From Rhizobium sp. Leaf371 (GTDB taxonomy: Bacteria > Pseudomonadota > Alphaproteobacteria > Rhizobiales > Rhizobiaceae), in NCBI RefSeq assembly GCF_001424045.1, contig NZ_LMQB01000023.1, positions 620,001 through 684,000 on the forward strand: DNA of 64,000 nucleotides. Reading direction: 5' to 3'. This document shows positions 35,832-44,888 of the stretch, piece by piece. The notes under the pieces are model-generated. The model saw nothing but the letters and a program-made list of their open reading frames with translations. It had not been told where the DNA came from and did not search any database. Within the stretch, counting starts at the first letter, position 1. Every line of letters starts with the position of its first letter. Made by a program: the position numbers and the translations under genes.

Positions 35832-36785
35832 CTACCCCGTCGCCCGGGGCCCCTCAGCATCGATGCCGATCTGGTCGCGGCCCCGCATCTTGGCGGCATA
35901 AAGCGCCAGATCGGCACGCCTGTAGAGATCGGCCGGATCGTCGCCTGCCCGTGCGCCGGCAAGTCCGGCCGAGAAGGTGTAGCGAAAACTCGCCTGTTCG
36001 CGCACCGGGCGGGACTGGCGCACCTCGGTCAACATGCGGGACAGGATGGCCTCCGCTTCCCAGGTCGTCGTGTTCGGCAGAACCAGCACGAATTCCTCAC
36101 CTCCGACGCGGCCGAGCACGTCCGTCTTGCGCACGAGCCGCTGGATCGTCGCAGCGAAATTCTTCAGCACGGCGTCGCCGATGCTGTGGCCGAAGCGATC
36201 GTTGATATATTTGAAATTGTCGATATCGAGGACGGCGATACAGCCGACCGACGCGATCTGTCCGGTGGGCGCCGGAGGCGCGGCCGACGTCGTCTTCACG
36301 AGCGCATCGAGCTTCGACATCACGAATCGCCGGCTGGCGATGCCGGTCAGGTCATCGGTTTCCGACGCCTTGATCGCCATGTCGCGGGCCTGGCGCAACT
36401 CGCGCTCGTCCGGCCTGAGCGACGTGATGTCGGATGCGACGCAGAGCATCCACCCGTCGGCATGCATGGTCTCCGTCATCCAGAGCCAGCGGCCGTCGTG
36501 AAGATCGGTCTCGAAGGCGCGGAAGCCGGTCTTGCCGCGTCGCCCCGTCACCGAGCGCAGCCAGGCCTCGAAATCCTCCGCCGCGATGACGGTGCCGCGG
36601 CGCGCCGCGAAATTCCGTCGCATCAGATCGGGCCAGAGCGGGTGCTCCTCTTCCGCGATATGCCAGGCGGCCCGAAAGGCGGCATTGGCAAAGCGCAGAC
36701 GATCGTCCTGATCATAGACGGCGACCATGACGTCGGTGCCATCCATGAGATGCGCCAGATGCAGCATTGCTTCATTATCGACCAA
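35832..36785 (-). CDS. Diguanylate cyclase with PAS-like sensor domain
   Basis: Makes c-di-GMP. The N-terminal third (about 10-125) looks like a PAS fold (MVAVYDQDDRLRFANAAFRAAW, then WLWMTETMHADGWMLCVASDIT). The GGDEF domain begins DDLTGIASRRF and carries an active GGEEF; an RxxD inhibitory site (RKTD) lies five residues before it. A TTG start at 36785 has AGGA upstream; an ATG at 36767 lacks a ribosome binding site. About 317 residues, soluble. Confidence 0.92.
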   Translation of the reverse strand: MVDNEAMLHLAHLMDGTDVMVAVYDQDDRLRFANAAFRAAWHIAEEEHPLWPDLMRRNFAARRGTVIAAEDFEAWLRSVTGRRGKTGFRAFETDLHDGRWLWMTETMHADGWMLCVASDITSLRPDERELRQARDMAIKASETDDLTGIASRRFVMSKLDALVKTTSAAPPAPTGQIASVGCIAVLDIDNFKYINDRFGHSIGDAVLKNFAATIQRLVRKTDVLGRVGGEEFVLVLPNTTTWEAEAILSRMLTEVRQSRPVREQASFRYTFSAGLAGARAGDDPADLYRRADLALYAAKMRGRDQIGIDAEGPRATG

Positions 36786-37045
36786 GGCTTCCGTTCCTCA
36801 CCGAGGGGTAACCCTCTGATTACAGCGCGCGCATGAACAAAGGATCAAGCACGAATGTGCAATCCGAACGGAGATTGTCGTTCACATCACGGTGCGCAAA
36901 ACAAGGGTGTGCCTGCAGGCCCGGGTTTTCGCGACGCTGACAGGCTGGCCTTAACCAACCTTGCTTGCCGCTGGAACTATCCACAGCATCCCCGGTTGCG
37001 GAGGATCGGCGAGCGGCCGAAGCAGATCGGGGAGCCCGTGTGCGC

Positions 37046-37288
37046 ATGCCAAGATACTACTTTCAGATCGTCGAGCGGAACGCCGTGCTGGACGATCTCG
37101 ACGGTGCGGACGTCGCCTCGCTCGCGGAAGCGCGGCGCGAAGCGGAGCGTGCGATCCGGGAGATCGCGGCGGAACATCTGAAGATCGAACGCAAGCTCGA
37201 ACTGACATCGATCCAGATCCGGGACGAGGCCGGGGACGTCGTCGCCTCCGTTACCTATGACGAGGCCATGGACGATATTTTGCCGTAG
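37046..37288 (+). CDS. DUF6894-type small protein
   Basis: 80 residues: MPRYYFQIVERNAVLDDLDG then a helix ASLAEARREAERAIREIAAE and IQIRDEAGDVVASVTYDEA. The MPRYYF start and the D..G..F/L pattern are typical of a widespread rhizobial family of unknown function. GGGGAG precedes the ATG at 37046. It lies upstream of a Crp/Fnr regulator, 171 bases away, and may be independent of it. Confidence 0.75.
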   Translation: MPRYYFQIVERNAVLDDLDGADVASLAEARREAERAIREIAAEHLKIERKLELTSIQIRDEAGDVVASVTYDEAMDDILP

Positions 37289-37459
37289 CCCGAGGGAACC
37301 TCGACCGGCAAAACGGATTGTTCCCGCCAAGCGCGCAGCGTCCGTACGGTACTTGACCAATCGCCGCATGCCTTTGCAAACCGGCAGGCACTCTTGGATA
37401 ATGCCGATCTCGCATAACGCGCTGACATCTTTTATTTTTCCAGAGACCCTACCATCTCC

Positions 37460-38143
37460 ATGAAGAACGGCCTTCTCGCTTCCCTGTCTCCGCCCGATCT
37501 CGACATCATGCTCGGCCAACTCGAAGAGATCGATCTGGCGCAGGGGCAAATCCTCTATCAGCCTTTCGAAAAGATCTCGTATGCCTACTTCTTTCTCGGT
37601 GGCCTCTCCTCCGAGGTGATCCGGGATTCCAGCGGACAGCGGGTGGAAATCGGCTGCGTCGGGCGGGAGGGGCTTTCGGGCCTGCCGCTTCTGCTCGGCA
37701 TCGGCGAAGCACCCCACCAGGCCTTCATGCAGATCGGCGGGCCGGCGCTGCGCATCAGCGCGGAGGGGCTCGACCGCGTGCTCAGGGAGCATCCCTCGAT
37801 CCGCAGCGTGCTGATGAAGTTCGTGCATATCTTCATGATGCAGGTTGCTTCTACGGCGCTGGCGGATGCCCGCTACACGATCAACGCGCGGCTGGCGCGC
37901 TGGATTCTCATGGCCCATGACCGCGCCGGCGACGACGACCTGTCGCTCACACATGATTTTCTGGCGCTGATGCTCGGCGTGCGCCGCCCGAGCGTAACCA
38001 CGGCGCTGCATATCCTGGAGGGGGACAATCTGATCCGCTCCAGCCGCGGCACCGTGACCGTGCGCGACCGCCCGGGTCTGGAACGGCTCGCGGGCGGCTC
38101 CTACGGCTTTGCGGAGGCCGAATACAAGCGCGTCATCGGATGA
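37460..38143 (+). CDS. Crp/Fnr-family transcriptional regulator
   Basis: 227 residues. A cyclic-nucleotide-binding-like beta barrel (about 15-125, with EIGCVGREGLSGLPLLLG) is followed by a helix and a winged helix-turn-helix containing LALMLGVRRPSVTTALHILE. No FNR-type cysteine cluster is present, so it is not an iron-sulphur oxygen sensor. The type is common in rhizobia in several copies with unknown ligand. It is convergent with the EAL gene, 20 bases away. Confidence 0.9.
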   Translation: MKNGLLASLSPPDLDIMLGQLEEIDLAQGQILYQPFEKISYAYFFLGGLSSEVIRDSSGQRVEIGCVGREGLSGLPLLLGIGEAPHQAFMQIGGPALRISAEGLDRVLREHPSIRSVLMKFVHIFMMQVASTALADARYTINARLARWILMAHDRAGDDDLSLTHDFLALMLGVRRPSVTTALHILEGDNLIRSSRGTVTVRDRPGLERLAGGSYGFAEAEYKRVIG

Positions 38144-38162
38144 CGAAGCGCCCGTCCATGCC

Positions 38163-38954
38163 TCAGTGCGCAGTCGCCATGGGCGCGAATGCCGGCTGCC
38201 CGAGCGCCATCGATCCCGGCGCGGGCTGGGCGAGCGCTTCGAAGCTTGGACGCGCGAAGAAATAGCCCTGCATCAGCCGCACGCCGAGATCTTCGAGCGC
38301 GCGCGCCTCGCCTGCCGTCTCGATGCCCTCGCAAAGCGGGGTGACGCCCAGATCGTGCAGCATGGCCACGGTATGGCGAACGATGGTCCGGCGGACCGCG
38401 TCGGTGTCGATATTGCGGATCAGGTCCATATCGAGCTTGGCGATGTCGGGCTGAAATTTCGCCAGCAGCGCCAGACCCGCATGTCCCGCGCCGAAATCGT
38501 CGATCGCCGTGCGAAAGCCCATCTCGCGATAGGTGTTCAGGATGTTGAGGATATGCGCCGTGTCCAGGATCTCGCTTTCGGTGAATTCGAAAATGATGTT
38601 CTTCGGCGAGAATTTCGTTCGCGCAGCGGCCGCCAGCGTCAGGCGAATGCAGGCGCGCGGCTCGTAGACGGCATTGGGCAGGAAGTTGATCGACAGGCCG
38701 ACATCGCTCTGCGTGCCGTAAAGCCGGGAGGCGAGTTCGATCGCCTTCACCCGGCACTGCTGATCGAAGGCATACCGGTTCTGGGTATCGACGGCGGAGA
38801 GAACGGTGCCGGCGCCCTCGCCGGCCAGACCGCGGACCAGCGCTTCGTGGGCAAACGTTGTCTTCGTCGCGACATCGACGATCGGCTGGAACGCCATGGA
38901 AAACGGTATGTGGAAATCCGCGCCGTCGCGACATCCCTGGCAGGTTGATGGCAT
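38163..38954 (-). CDS. EAL-domain c-di-GMP phosphodiesterase
   Basis: 263 residues, almost entirely an EAL domain. The catalytic set looks complete: EALVRG, SINFLPN, IIFEFTESE, AIDDFGAGHAG, IAKLDMDLIR, CEGIET and LMQGYFFARP. The N-terminus carries a CxxC (CQGCRDGAD), which could bind metal or sense redox state. GGGGAAG lies upstream of the ATG. No membrane segment. With the diguanylate cyclase 1.4 kb away it may form a local c-di-GMP pair. Confidence 0.93.
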   Translation of the reverse strand: MPSTCQGCRDGADFHIPFSMAFQPIVDVATKTTFAHEALVRGLAGEGAGTVLSAVDTQNRYAFDQQCRVKAIELASRLYGTQSDVGLSINFLPNAVYEPRACIRLTLAAAARTKFSPKNIIFEFTESEILDTAHILNILNTYREMGFRTAIDDFGAGHAGLALLAKFQPDIAKLDMDLIRNIDTDAVRRTIVRHTVAMLHDLGVTPLCEGIETAGEARALEDLGVRLMQGYFFARPSFEALAQPAPGSMALGQPAFAPMATAH

Positions 38955-39149
38955 TGAACTTCCCCAACTCTCGTTGGGCCCGATAAAACGCTACCGATGT
39001 GAACGCCGTCTTAAGGTGCGCGTCTTGAGTGTGCCGATCACGCTCTCCGTACGGTTGCAGACCAAGGGTCGGCACGGAATCGACGGAGGTGCGGGAACAG
39101 CATCCGCCTCTGGCGTGTTGACGCTTCAGAATCGATAAAGGAAAACGCA

Positions 39150-39308
39150 ATGGCAGACCATCGGGCACCGGCTTTCAGAAGGATGATGACCTTCGTCATC
39201 ACGCTCCTCCTTGCCGGCGCCGTGCTCGCCGGCGTCTACCTGTTCGTGTCGAGCCCCGGCGAGGTGCGGGATCCGTCGCCGGCGGGAACCACCCAACAGA
39301 CGCCCTGA
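39150..39308 (+). CDS. Small single-pass membrane protein
   Basis: 52 residues: MADHRAPAFRR, then one hydrophobic helix MMTFVITLLLAGAVLAGVYL, then a polar tail rich in Pro and Thr (SSPGEVRDPSPAGTTQQTP). AAAGGA lies ten bases before the ATG. Function unknown. It converges on rhaI. The ribosome binding site and composition suggest a genuine gene. Confidence 0.6.
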   Translation: MADHRAPAFRRMMTFVITLLLAGAVLAGVYLFVSSPGEVRDPSPAGTTQQTP

Positions 39309-39322
39309 CCGGCGTTCACTGC

Positions 39323-40615
39323 TCAGACGATACCGCCACCTCCGGCGCGCGCTGCCGGCCGTTCAGCGCCGATCCTCTGGCGATAGCCGCTCTTGCGGTA
39401 GGCGGCGATCGGGTCGATCGCCCCGCCTTGACGACGGCGCGCTTCAGCGAGGATCGCCTCCACATCCGTGCGAAACGCGCGCTTCAGCGTGTCCGACGCC
39501 ATCAAGGCGTCGTTTTCGTCCTGATATCCGTCCAGGGCCGCGCGATCGACGAGGAGGGCCTGCGCATAGGCGCGGCGGATCTCGTTGGCACTGGAGATCA
39601 GGCTCTCGATCGGATCGGTGACATTGTGCGACTGGTCGATCATGTGCGCCGGGTCGAAGTCGCGGATGCCGTGATGCTCAGCGTCCACGAGTTCGTTGAA
39701 CACCAGAAAGAGGCGATAGGGATCGACCGAGCCTGCGTCCAGATCGTCGTCGCCATATTTCGAATCGTTGAAATGGAAGCCACCGAGCTTGCCGAACTGG
39801 GTAAGCCGGGCAACAATCATCTCGATATTGACGTTCGGCGCATGGTGCCCGAGATCGACCAGGCACTGGGCCTTCGGGCCGAGCGTGGAGGCGATGAGGT
39901 AGCTCGTGCCCCAGTCCTGCACGACCGTCGAATAGAAGGCCGGCTCGTACATCTTGTGTTCTGAGAACAGGCGCCAGTCGTCCGGCAGAGCCGCATAGAT
40001 ATCGCCCATCGAGGCGAGGTATCGCTCGAAGCTGCGGGTAAAATGGCTCTGGCCGGGGAAGTTCGAGCCATCGCCGACCCAGACCGTCAGCGCCTTCGAG
40101 CCGATGGCGCGGCCGATCTCGATGCATTCGAGATTGTGCTCGACCGCCTGCGACCGCGTTCCCGCATCGGCATGGCTGAGCGAGCCGAACTTGTAGGATA
40201 GCGCCTGGCCTTCCGCGTCGGAGAAGGTGTTGGAGTTCATGGCATCGAAATGCAGTCCGTAGCCCTCCGCTGCCGCGAGCAAGTCGGCCGGATCGGCCTT
40301 GTCCCAGGGGATATGCAGGGAAACGCCGGGGGTCGCGCGCGTCAACTCGTTGATGACGGCGCAATCGGCCAGCTTGTCGAAGATGCCGCGCGGCTCGCCG
40401 ATGCCCGGAAACCGGGCAAAGCGCGTGCCGCCGGTGCCCACGCCCCAGGAGGGGACGGCGACATGAAAGGCCGACACCTTCTGCGTCACGGCCTCGATGT
40501 CGATGCCCCGGCGCGACAGATGCTCGCCGAGCGCCTGATAATCCGCAGCCTGCGCCGCGGCACGGCTTTCGTTATGCCCGGCGATCAGGTCGGGCGCGAT
40601 ACGGTGATCGGTCAT
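39323..40615 (-). CDS. rhaI: L-rhamnose isomerase (rhizobial/Pseudomonas stutzeri type)
   Basis: Converts L-rhamnose to L-rhamnulose. The 430-residue TIM barrel has the metal-site segments FSEHKMYEPAFYSTVVQDWG, VDLGHHAPNVNIE and GGFHFNDSKYGDDDLDAG of this isomerase class, distinct from E. coli RhaA. AGGAGG precedes the ATG. It lies 33 bases after rhaD in a two-gene operon divergent from rhaR. Confidence 0.95.
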   Translation of the reverse strand: MTDHRIAPDLIAGHNESRAAAQAADYQALGEHLSRRGIDIEAVTQKVSAFHVAVPSWGVGTGGTRFARFPGIGEPRGIFDKLADCAVINELTRATPGVSLHIPWDKADPADLLAAAEGYGLHFDAMNSNTFSDAEGQALSYKFGSLSHADAGTRSQAVEHNLECIEIGRAIGSKALTVWVGDGSNFPGQSHFTRSFERYLASMGDIYAALPDDWRLFSEHKMYEPAFYSTVVQDWGTSYLIASTLGPKAQCLVDLGHHAPNVNIEMIVARLTQFGKLGGFHFNDSKYGDDDLDAGSVDPYRLFLVFNELVDAEHHGIRDFDPAHMIDQSHNVTDPIESLISSANEIRRAYAQALLVDRAALDGYQDENDALMASDTLKRAFRTDVEAILAEARRRQGGAIDPIAAYRKSGYRQRIGAERPAARAGGGGIV

Positions 40616-40648
40616 GATGGTCTCCTCCTCCCTTGGTCCTGATACGCT

Positions 40649-42748
40649 CTAGCGCGGAAAGCTCTGCGCGTTGCCGCCATCGACATTGATGATGTTGCCG
40701 GTCGATTTGGCCGACAGGTCGGAGGCGAGGAAGTAGATGGCTTCGGCGACGTCCTCGGGCAGGATGTTGACCTTCAGCATGGAGCGCTTGCGATAATGCT
40801 CCTCGAGATCGCTGACCTCGATCTTGGACGAGGCCGCGCGCTGCTCGCGCCACTCGCCGTCCCAGATCTTGGAACCGCGCAGCACCGCATCCGGATTGAC
40901 CGTGTTGACGCGAATGCCGCCTTCGGCCCCTTCGAGCGCAAGGCACCGCGCGAGATGGATCTCGGCAGCCTTCGCCGTGCAATAGGCCGAGGCATTCGGC
41001 GAGGAGGCGAGACCGTTCTTGGAGGCGACGAAGACGACGTTGCCGCCGAGCTTCTGGCGACGGAACAGGCGGAAGGCCTCGCGCGAGACGAGGAAGTAAC
41101 CGGTCGCGAGAATGTCGATATTGCGGTTCCACATGGCGAGATCGGTCTCTTCGACCGGGGCGGAGGACGCGATGCCGGCATTGGAGACGAGGATATCGAT
41201 GCCGCCGAACTCCACGAGACCGCGCGTGAACGCTTCGGCCACCTGATGTTCGTCGGTGACGTCGAGCTTGACGCTGCGCACGGCGTCGGCACCGTAGCGC
41301 TTGGCGAAATCGGCCTGCGCGCCGTCGAGCGCGGTCTGGTCGATATCGGCGAGCACGACGCAGGCGCCTTCCGCGATCAGGCGCGTGGCCGTGGCGCGAC
41401 CGATGCCGCCGGCACCGCCGGTGACGAAGGCGACGCGGCCGGCCAGGCTTTTCGGCTTCGGCATGCGCTGGAGCTTGGCCTCCTCGAGCAGCCAGTATTC
41501 GATGTCGAAGGCTTCCTGTTCCGGCAGGCCCTGATAGTCCGACACGGTGGAGGCGCCGCGCATGACGTTGATGGCATTGACGTAGAATTCGGCTGCGATC
41601 CGGGCCGTTGCCTTGTCGCGGGCAAAGGACAGCATGCCGACGCCGGGAATGAGGAAGATCACCGGGTTCGGATCGCGCATGGCCGGCGAATTGTCGTGGC
41701 GGCAGGTCTCGTAATAGCGGGCGTAATCGGCCCGATAGGCCTCGAGCGCCGCATCGAGATGGTCAACCACCGCATCGATACCACCTTCGGCTTTTGCATC
41801 GAAATCGAGAATCAGCGGGCGGATCTTGGTGCGCAGGAAATGATCCGGGCAGGAAGTGCCGAGCGCGCCGAGACGCTTCAGGTCGGCCGAATTGACGAAT
41901 TCCAGCACGGCCGTCTGATCGTCGAAATGACCGAGCTTCCTTTCCTCGCGGCCGATGCGACCGCGGATCTCCGGCATGAGCCGCGCAGCGATGGCACGGC
42001 GGCGGGTCTCATCGAGGCTGGTCGTGACCGCGCCGCCGAAGACGGTCTTGCCCTCGGTCTTGGTTGCGAACCAGTCGATCGCGCGGTTGATGATGTCGAG
42101 CGTCAGCTCGTAGCAGGCTTTCGCGTCGTCGGCCCAGGTGAAGAGGCCGTGGCTTTCGAGCACGACGCCCTTGGCATTCGGGTTTTCGGCAACGAAGGCC
42201 GCGAGATCGAGCCCGAGCTGGAAGCCCGGACGACGCCAGGGAAGCCAGCCGATTTCGTCGCCGAAGACGTCCTTCGTCAGGTCGCGCGAGTTTTTCGACG
42301 CCGCGATGGCGATGATCGCGTCGGGGTGCATGTGATCGACATGGGCGAAGGGCACGAAACCGTGCAGCGGCGTATCGATGGAGGCCGCGCGCGGGTTGAG
42401 CGCAAAGGTGCAGTGCGGCAGGAAGCCGACCATGCGGTCTTCATCGGCAATGCCGGTGTAAAGGTTTTTCAGCGCTTCCAGCTTGTCGAGATAGAGCGTC
42501 GCAAAGCCGTCGAGCTTGATCGTGCCGACATCGCCGCCCGAACCCTTGACCCAGAGGACGCGCACCGGCTCCCCCGTCAGCGGATCGGCTTCGGTCACCT
42601 TGGCCGACGTGTTGCCGCCGCCGTAATTGGTGATGCGCTTGTCGGCGCCCAAAAGGTTCGAGCGATAAAGAAGCTTGCCCGGCTCATCGAGATCCTTGGC
42701 AACGGTGTCATCCCAACGGCTTTCGAGACGGTGGCTCTGTTCCGACAT
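40649..42748 (-). CDS. rhaD: Bifunctional rhamnulose-1-P aldolase / alcohol dehydrogenase RhaD
   Basis: 699-residue fusion. The N-terminal class II aldolase domain (about 30-400) contains GGGNTSAKV and zinc-binding HVDHMHPDA; the C-terminal short-chain dehydrogenase domain (about 430-699) has VAFVTGGAGGIGRA, SNAGIA and the catalytic YCTAKAAEI. It cleaves rhamnulose-1-P to DHAP and lactaldehyde and probably oxidises or reduces the aldehyde. GGAGG lies before the ATG. First gene of the rhaDI operon. Confidence 0.95.
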   Translation of the reverse strand: MSEQSHRLESRWDDTVAKDLDEPGKLLYRSNLLGADKRITNYGGGNTSAKVTEADPLTGEPVRVLWVKGSGGDVGTIKLDGFATLYLDKLEALKNLYTGIADEDRMVGFLPHCTFALNPRAASIDTPLHGFVPFAHVDHMHPDAIIAIAASKNSRDLTKDVFGDEIGWLPWRRPGFQLGLDLAAFVAENPNAKGVVLESHGLFTWADDAKACYELTLDIINRAIDWFATKTEGKTVFGGAVTTSLDETRRRAIAARLMPEIRGRIGREERKLGHFDDQTAVLEFVNSADLKRLGALGTSCPDHFLRTKIRPLILDFDAKAEGGIDAVVDHLDAALEAYRADYARYYETCRHDNSPAMRDPNPVIFLIPGVGMLSFARDKATARIAAEFYVNAINVMRGASTVSDYQGLPEQEAFDIEYWLLEEAKLQRMPKPKSLAGRVAFVTGGAGGIGRATATRLIAEGACVVLADIDQTALDGAQADFAKRYGADAVRSVKLDVTDEHQVAEAFTRGLVEFGGIDILVSNAGIASSAPVEETDLAMWNRNIDILATGYFLVSREAFRLFRRQKLGGNVVFVASKNGLASSPNASAYCTAKAAEIHLARCLALEGAEGGIRVNTVNPDAVLRGSKIWDGEWREQRAASSKIEVSDLEEHYRKRSMLKVNILPEDVAEAIYFLASDLSAKSTGNIINVDGGNAQSFPR

Positions 42749-42833
42749 GTCATCCTCCCATGTGATCGGAACCCCTGCGTTGGACGCAGGTCGGCCCCGT
42801 GTTGACGACGATATCGCGCAGGAGACGCTGCCA

Positions 42834-42906
42834 TGTCAATCATATTCGATCATAAATGTTCATTGTGCAGCGCAATATAGAAAATTCTGATCGTTATTGA
42901 TTGACA
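42834..42906. promoter_or_regulatory. Paired inverted sites in the rhaD-rhaR divergent promoter
   Basis: TGTCAATCA at 42834-42842 and its exact complement TGATTGACA at 42898-42906 flank a 55-bp AT-rich core between the two divergent starts. The geometry suits a regulator, probably RhaR, controlling both directions; the assignment is inference. Confidence 0.45.
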
Positions 42907-42948
42907 GCCTCTGCGGAATTCGCATAACTCGCTGTCGAGGAGACATCC

Positions 42949-43761
42949 ATGCACGAACGCGAACGCCATCGCATCATCTTGAGCGCCGTCCAGGAAAAAC
43001 CTGTGGTGACGGTGCAGGATATTGCGGAATTGACGGACGCGTCGGAGGCGACGATCCGCCGCGACATCGCCTCGCTGCATGTGCAGGGAAAGCTGCGCCG
43101 GGTTCGCGGCGGTGCGGAAGCCGTGCACCCGCCGCAGATCGGCAATCTTGCGGCGCGACCCTTCAGGGTTTCCGAATCGATCAATTCCGATAAAAAGCGC
43201 GCAATCGCCCGCATGGCCGTCGATCTCTGCGAAGAGGGCGACGCCGTGATCATCAACGGGGGCACGACGACCTTCCAGATGGTGCACTTCATGGCGGCCC
43301 GCCGGCTGCAGGTCATGACCAACTCGTTTGCGATCGCCGAACATCTCGTCAAGCATTCCAAATGCACGGTGACGGTGCCGGGCGGCACGATCTATCGCGA
43401 CCAGAGCCTGATCCTGTCGCCGTTCGAAAACGATGCCATCCGGAATTTCTCGGCGCGCCGCATGTTCGTGGGCGCGCAAGGGGCGAGCGCCCTCGGCATC
43501 ATGGAGTCCGACGCTCTGGTGATCCAGAGCGAGCAGCGACTGATGCGACAGGCCGACGAGCTGGTCGTGATGATCGACTCGGGCAAGTTCGCGCGGCGCT
43601 CCAGCCTCATTCTCTGCCCGCTCGAAAACGTTTCCACCATCATTACCGACAGCGCCGTGTCTGAGGAGGCCGTGCGCATGGTGGAGGCCGCGGGGGTGAA
43701 GCTCGTCACGGTTCCCGTGACGGCGTCGGATACGAAGGATCATACCGCATCGGTCGCATGA
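42949..43761 (+). CDS. rhaR: DeoR-family regulator of rhamnose genes RhaR
   Basis: 270 residues. The N-terminal winged helix-turn-helix has the DeoR pattern VTVQDIAELTDASEATIRRD; the C-terminal sugar-phosphate sensor domain contains AVIINGGTTTFQM and GAQGASALGIMESD. It should repress the rhamnose genes and be released by a phosphorylated intermediate. AGGAG lies before the ATG. First gene of rhaRSTPQUK, 37 bases ahead of rhaS. Confidence 0.94.
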   Translation: MHERERHRIILSAVQEKPVVTVQDIAELTDASEATIRRDIASLHVQGKLRRVRGGAEAVHPPQIGNLAARPFRVSESINSDKKRAIARMAVDLCEEGDAVIINGGTTTFQMVHFMAARRLQVMTNSFAIAEHLVKHSKCTVTVPGGTIYRDQSLILSPFENDAIRNFSARRMFVGAQGASALGIMESDALVIQSEQRLMRQADELVVMIDSGKFARRSSLILCPLENVSTIITDSAVSEEAVRMVEAAGVKLVTVPVTASDTKDHTASVA

Positions 43762-43797
43762 GCGGCCGGGCTTATCGTCAACTGGGAGGAAGACAGC

Positions 43798-44793
43798 ATG
43801 AAACTCGCACAAAAGCTTGCCATCGGGGTGGTGTTCGCCATGGCCGCATTCGGCTCTGCCGCACATGCCGCCGAGGTCAAGATCGGCCTCGTCGTGAAAT
43901 CGCTCGGCAACGGCTTCTTCGAGGCCGCCAACAAGGGCGCGCAGGAAGCGGCCAAAGAACTCGGCGATGTCGAGATCATCTATACCGGCCCGACCAGCAC
44001 CACGGCCGAAGGCCAGATCGAGGTGATCAATGCGCTGATCGCCCAGGGCGTCAACGCCATCGCCATTTCCGCAAATGACCCCGACGCCGTCGTCCCGGCG
44101 CTGAAGAAGGCCGCACAGCGCGGCATCAAGGTCATTTCCTGGGATTCGGGCGTGGCACCCGAAGGCCGCATCCTGCAGCTCAACCCGTCCTCCAACGCGC
44201 TGATCGGCAAGATGTGCCTGCAGCTCGCCAAGGACCATCTGGAAGGCGGCAAGGGCGACTTCGCCATCCTCTCGGCCACGACGACATCCACGAACCAGAA
44301 CATCTGGATCGAGGAAATGAAGAAGCAGCTGAAGGACTTCCCCGGCCTCAACCTCGTCACCACCGTCTATGGCGACGACCTTTCGGACAAGAGCTACCGC
44401 GAAGCGCAAGGCCTGATGACCTCCAATCCGAACGTCAAGGTCATCGTCGCCCCGACCACGGTCGGCGTTCTCGCGGCCTCGCAAGCCGTCAAGGATGCGG
44501 GCAAGATCGGCCAGGTCTATGTGACCGGTCTCGGCCTTCCCTCCGAAATGGCCGGCGCCATCAAGTCCGGCGCGACGAAGGAATTCGCGATCTGGAACCC
44601 GATCGATCTCGGCTACTCCGCCGCCCAGATCGCCTATCACCTCGTCAAGGGCGACACGGACGGTGCGCCGGGCTCGGAAATCGAAGCCGGCCGCATGGGC
44701 AAGATCAAGGTCGGCGAGAACGGCGAAGCCGCCATGGCCGACCCCTTCGTCTACAATGCCGGAAACATCGACCAGTTCTCCAAGGTATTCTGA
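43798..44793 (+). CDS. rhaS: Rhamnose ABC transporter substrate-binding protein RhaS
   Basis: Periplasmic rhamnose-binding protein, 331 residues, type I sugar-binding fold. The signal peptide ends GSAAHAAE near residue 23; the mature part starts VKIGLVVKSLGNGFFEAANKG. GGGAGG precedes the ATG. A hairpin after the gene probably keeps its expression above that of the membrane components. Confidence 0.95.
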   Translation: MKLAQKLAIGVVFAMAAFGSAAHAAEVKIGLVVKSLGNGFFEAANKGAQEAAKELGDVEIIYTGPTSTTAEGQIEVINALIAQGVNAIAISANDPDAVVPALKKAAQRGIKVISWDSGVAPEGRILQLNPSSNALIGKMCLQLAKDHLEGGKGDFAILSATTTSTNQNIWIEEMKKQLKDFPGLNLVTTVYGDDLSDKSYREAQGLMTSNPNVKVIVAPTTVGVLAASQAVKDAGKIGQVYVTGLGLPSEMAGAIKSGATKEFAIWNPIDLGYSAAQIAYHLVKGDTDGAPGSEIEAGRMGKIKVGENGEAAMADPFVYNAGNIDQFSKVF

Positions 44794-44842
44794 GCGAGGC
44801 CTTCTGGCCCGCAAGGATGCCAGGATGACGTGACCAGACAAT

Positions 44843-44868
44843 CCGGCGGCGCCCAAGGGTGCCGCCGG
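44843..44868 (+). terminator. Hairpin between rhaS and rhaT (partial terminator or mRNA stabiliser)
   Basis: Eight perfect pairs CCGGCGGC / GCCGCCGG extended by three inner pairs around a CAAG loop, followed by pyrimidine-rich TCCTCTCTTTCC rather than a pure T run. Such hairpins after binding-protein genes commonly lower expression of downstream transporter genes. Confidence 0.6.
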
Positions 44869-44888
44869 TCCTCTCTTTCCGACCGGAC

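Noticed and set aside
37460-38143. Calling the Crp/Fnr protein FnrN or FixK
   Set aside because: No N-terminal cysteine cluster, and no nearby fix genes.
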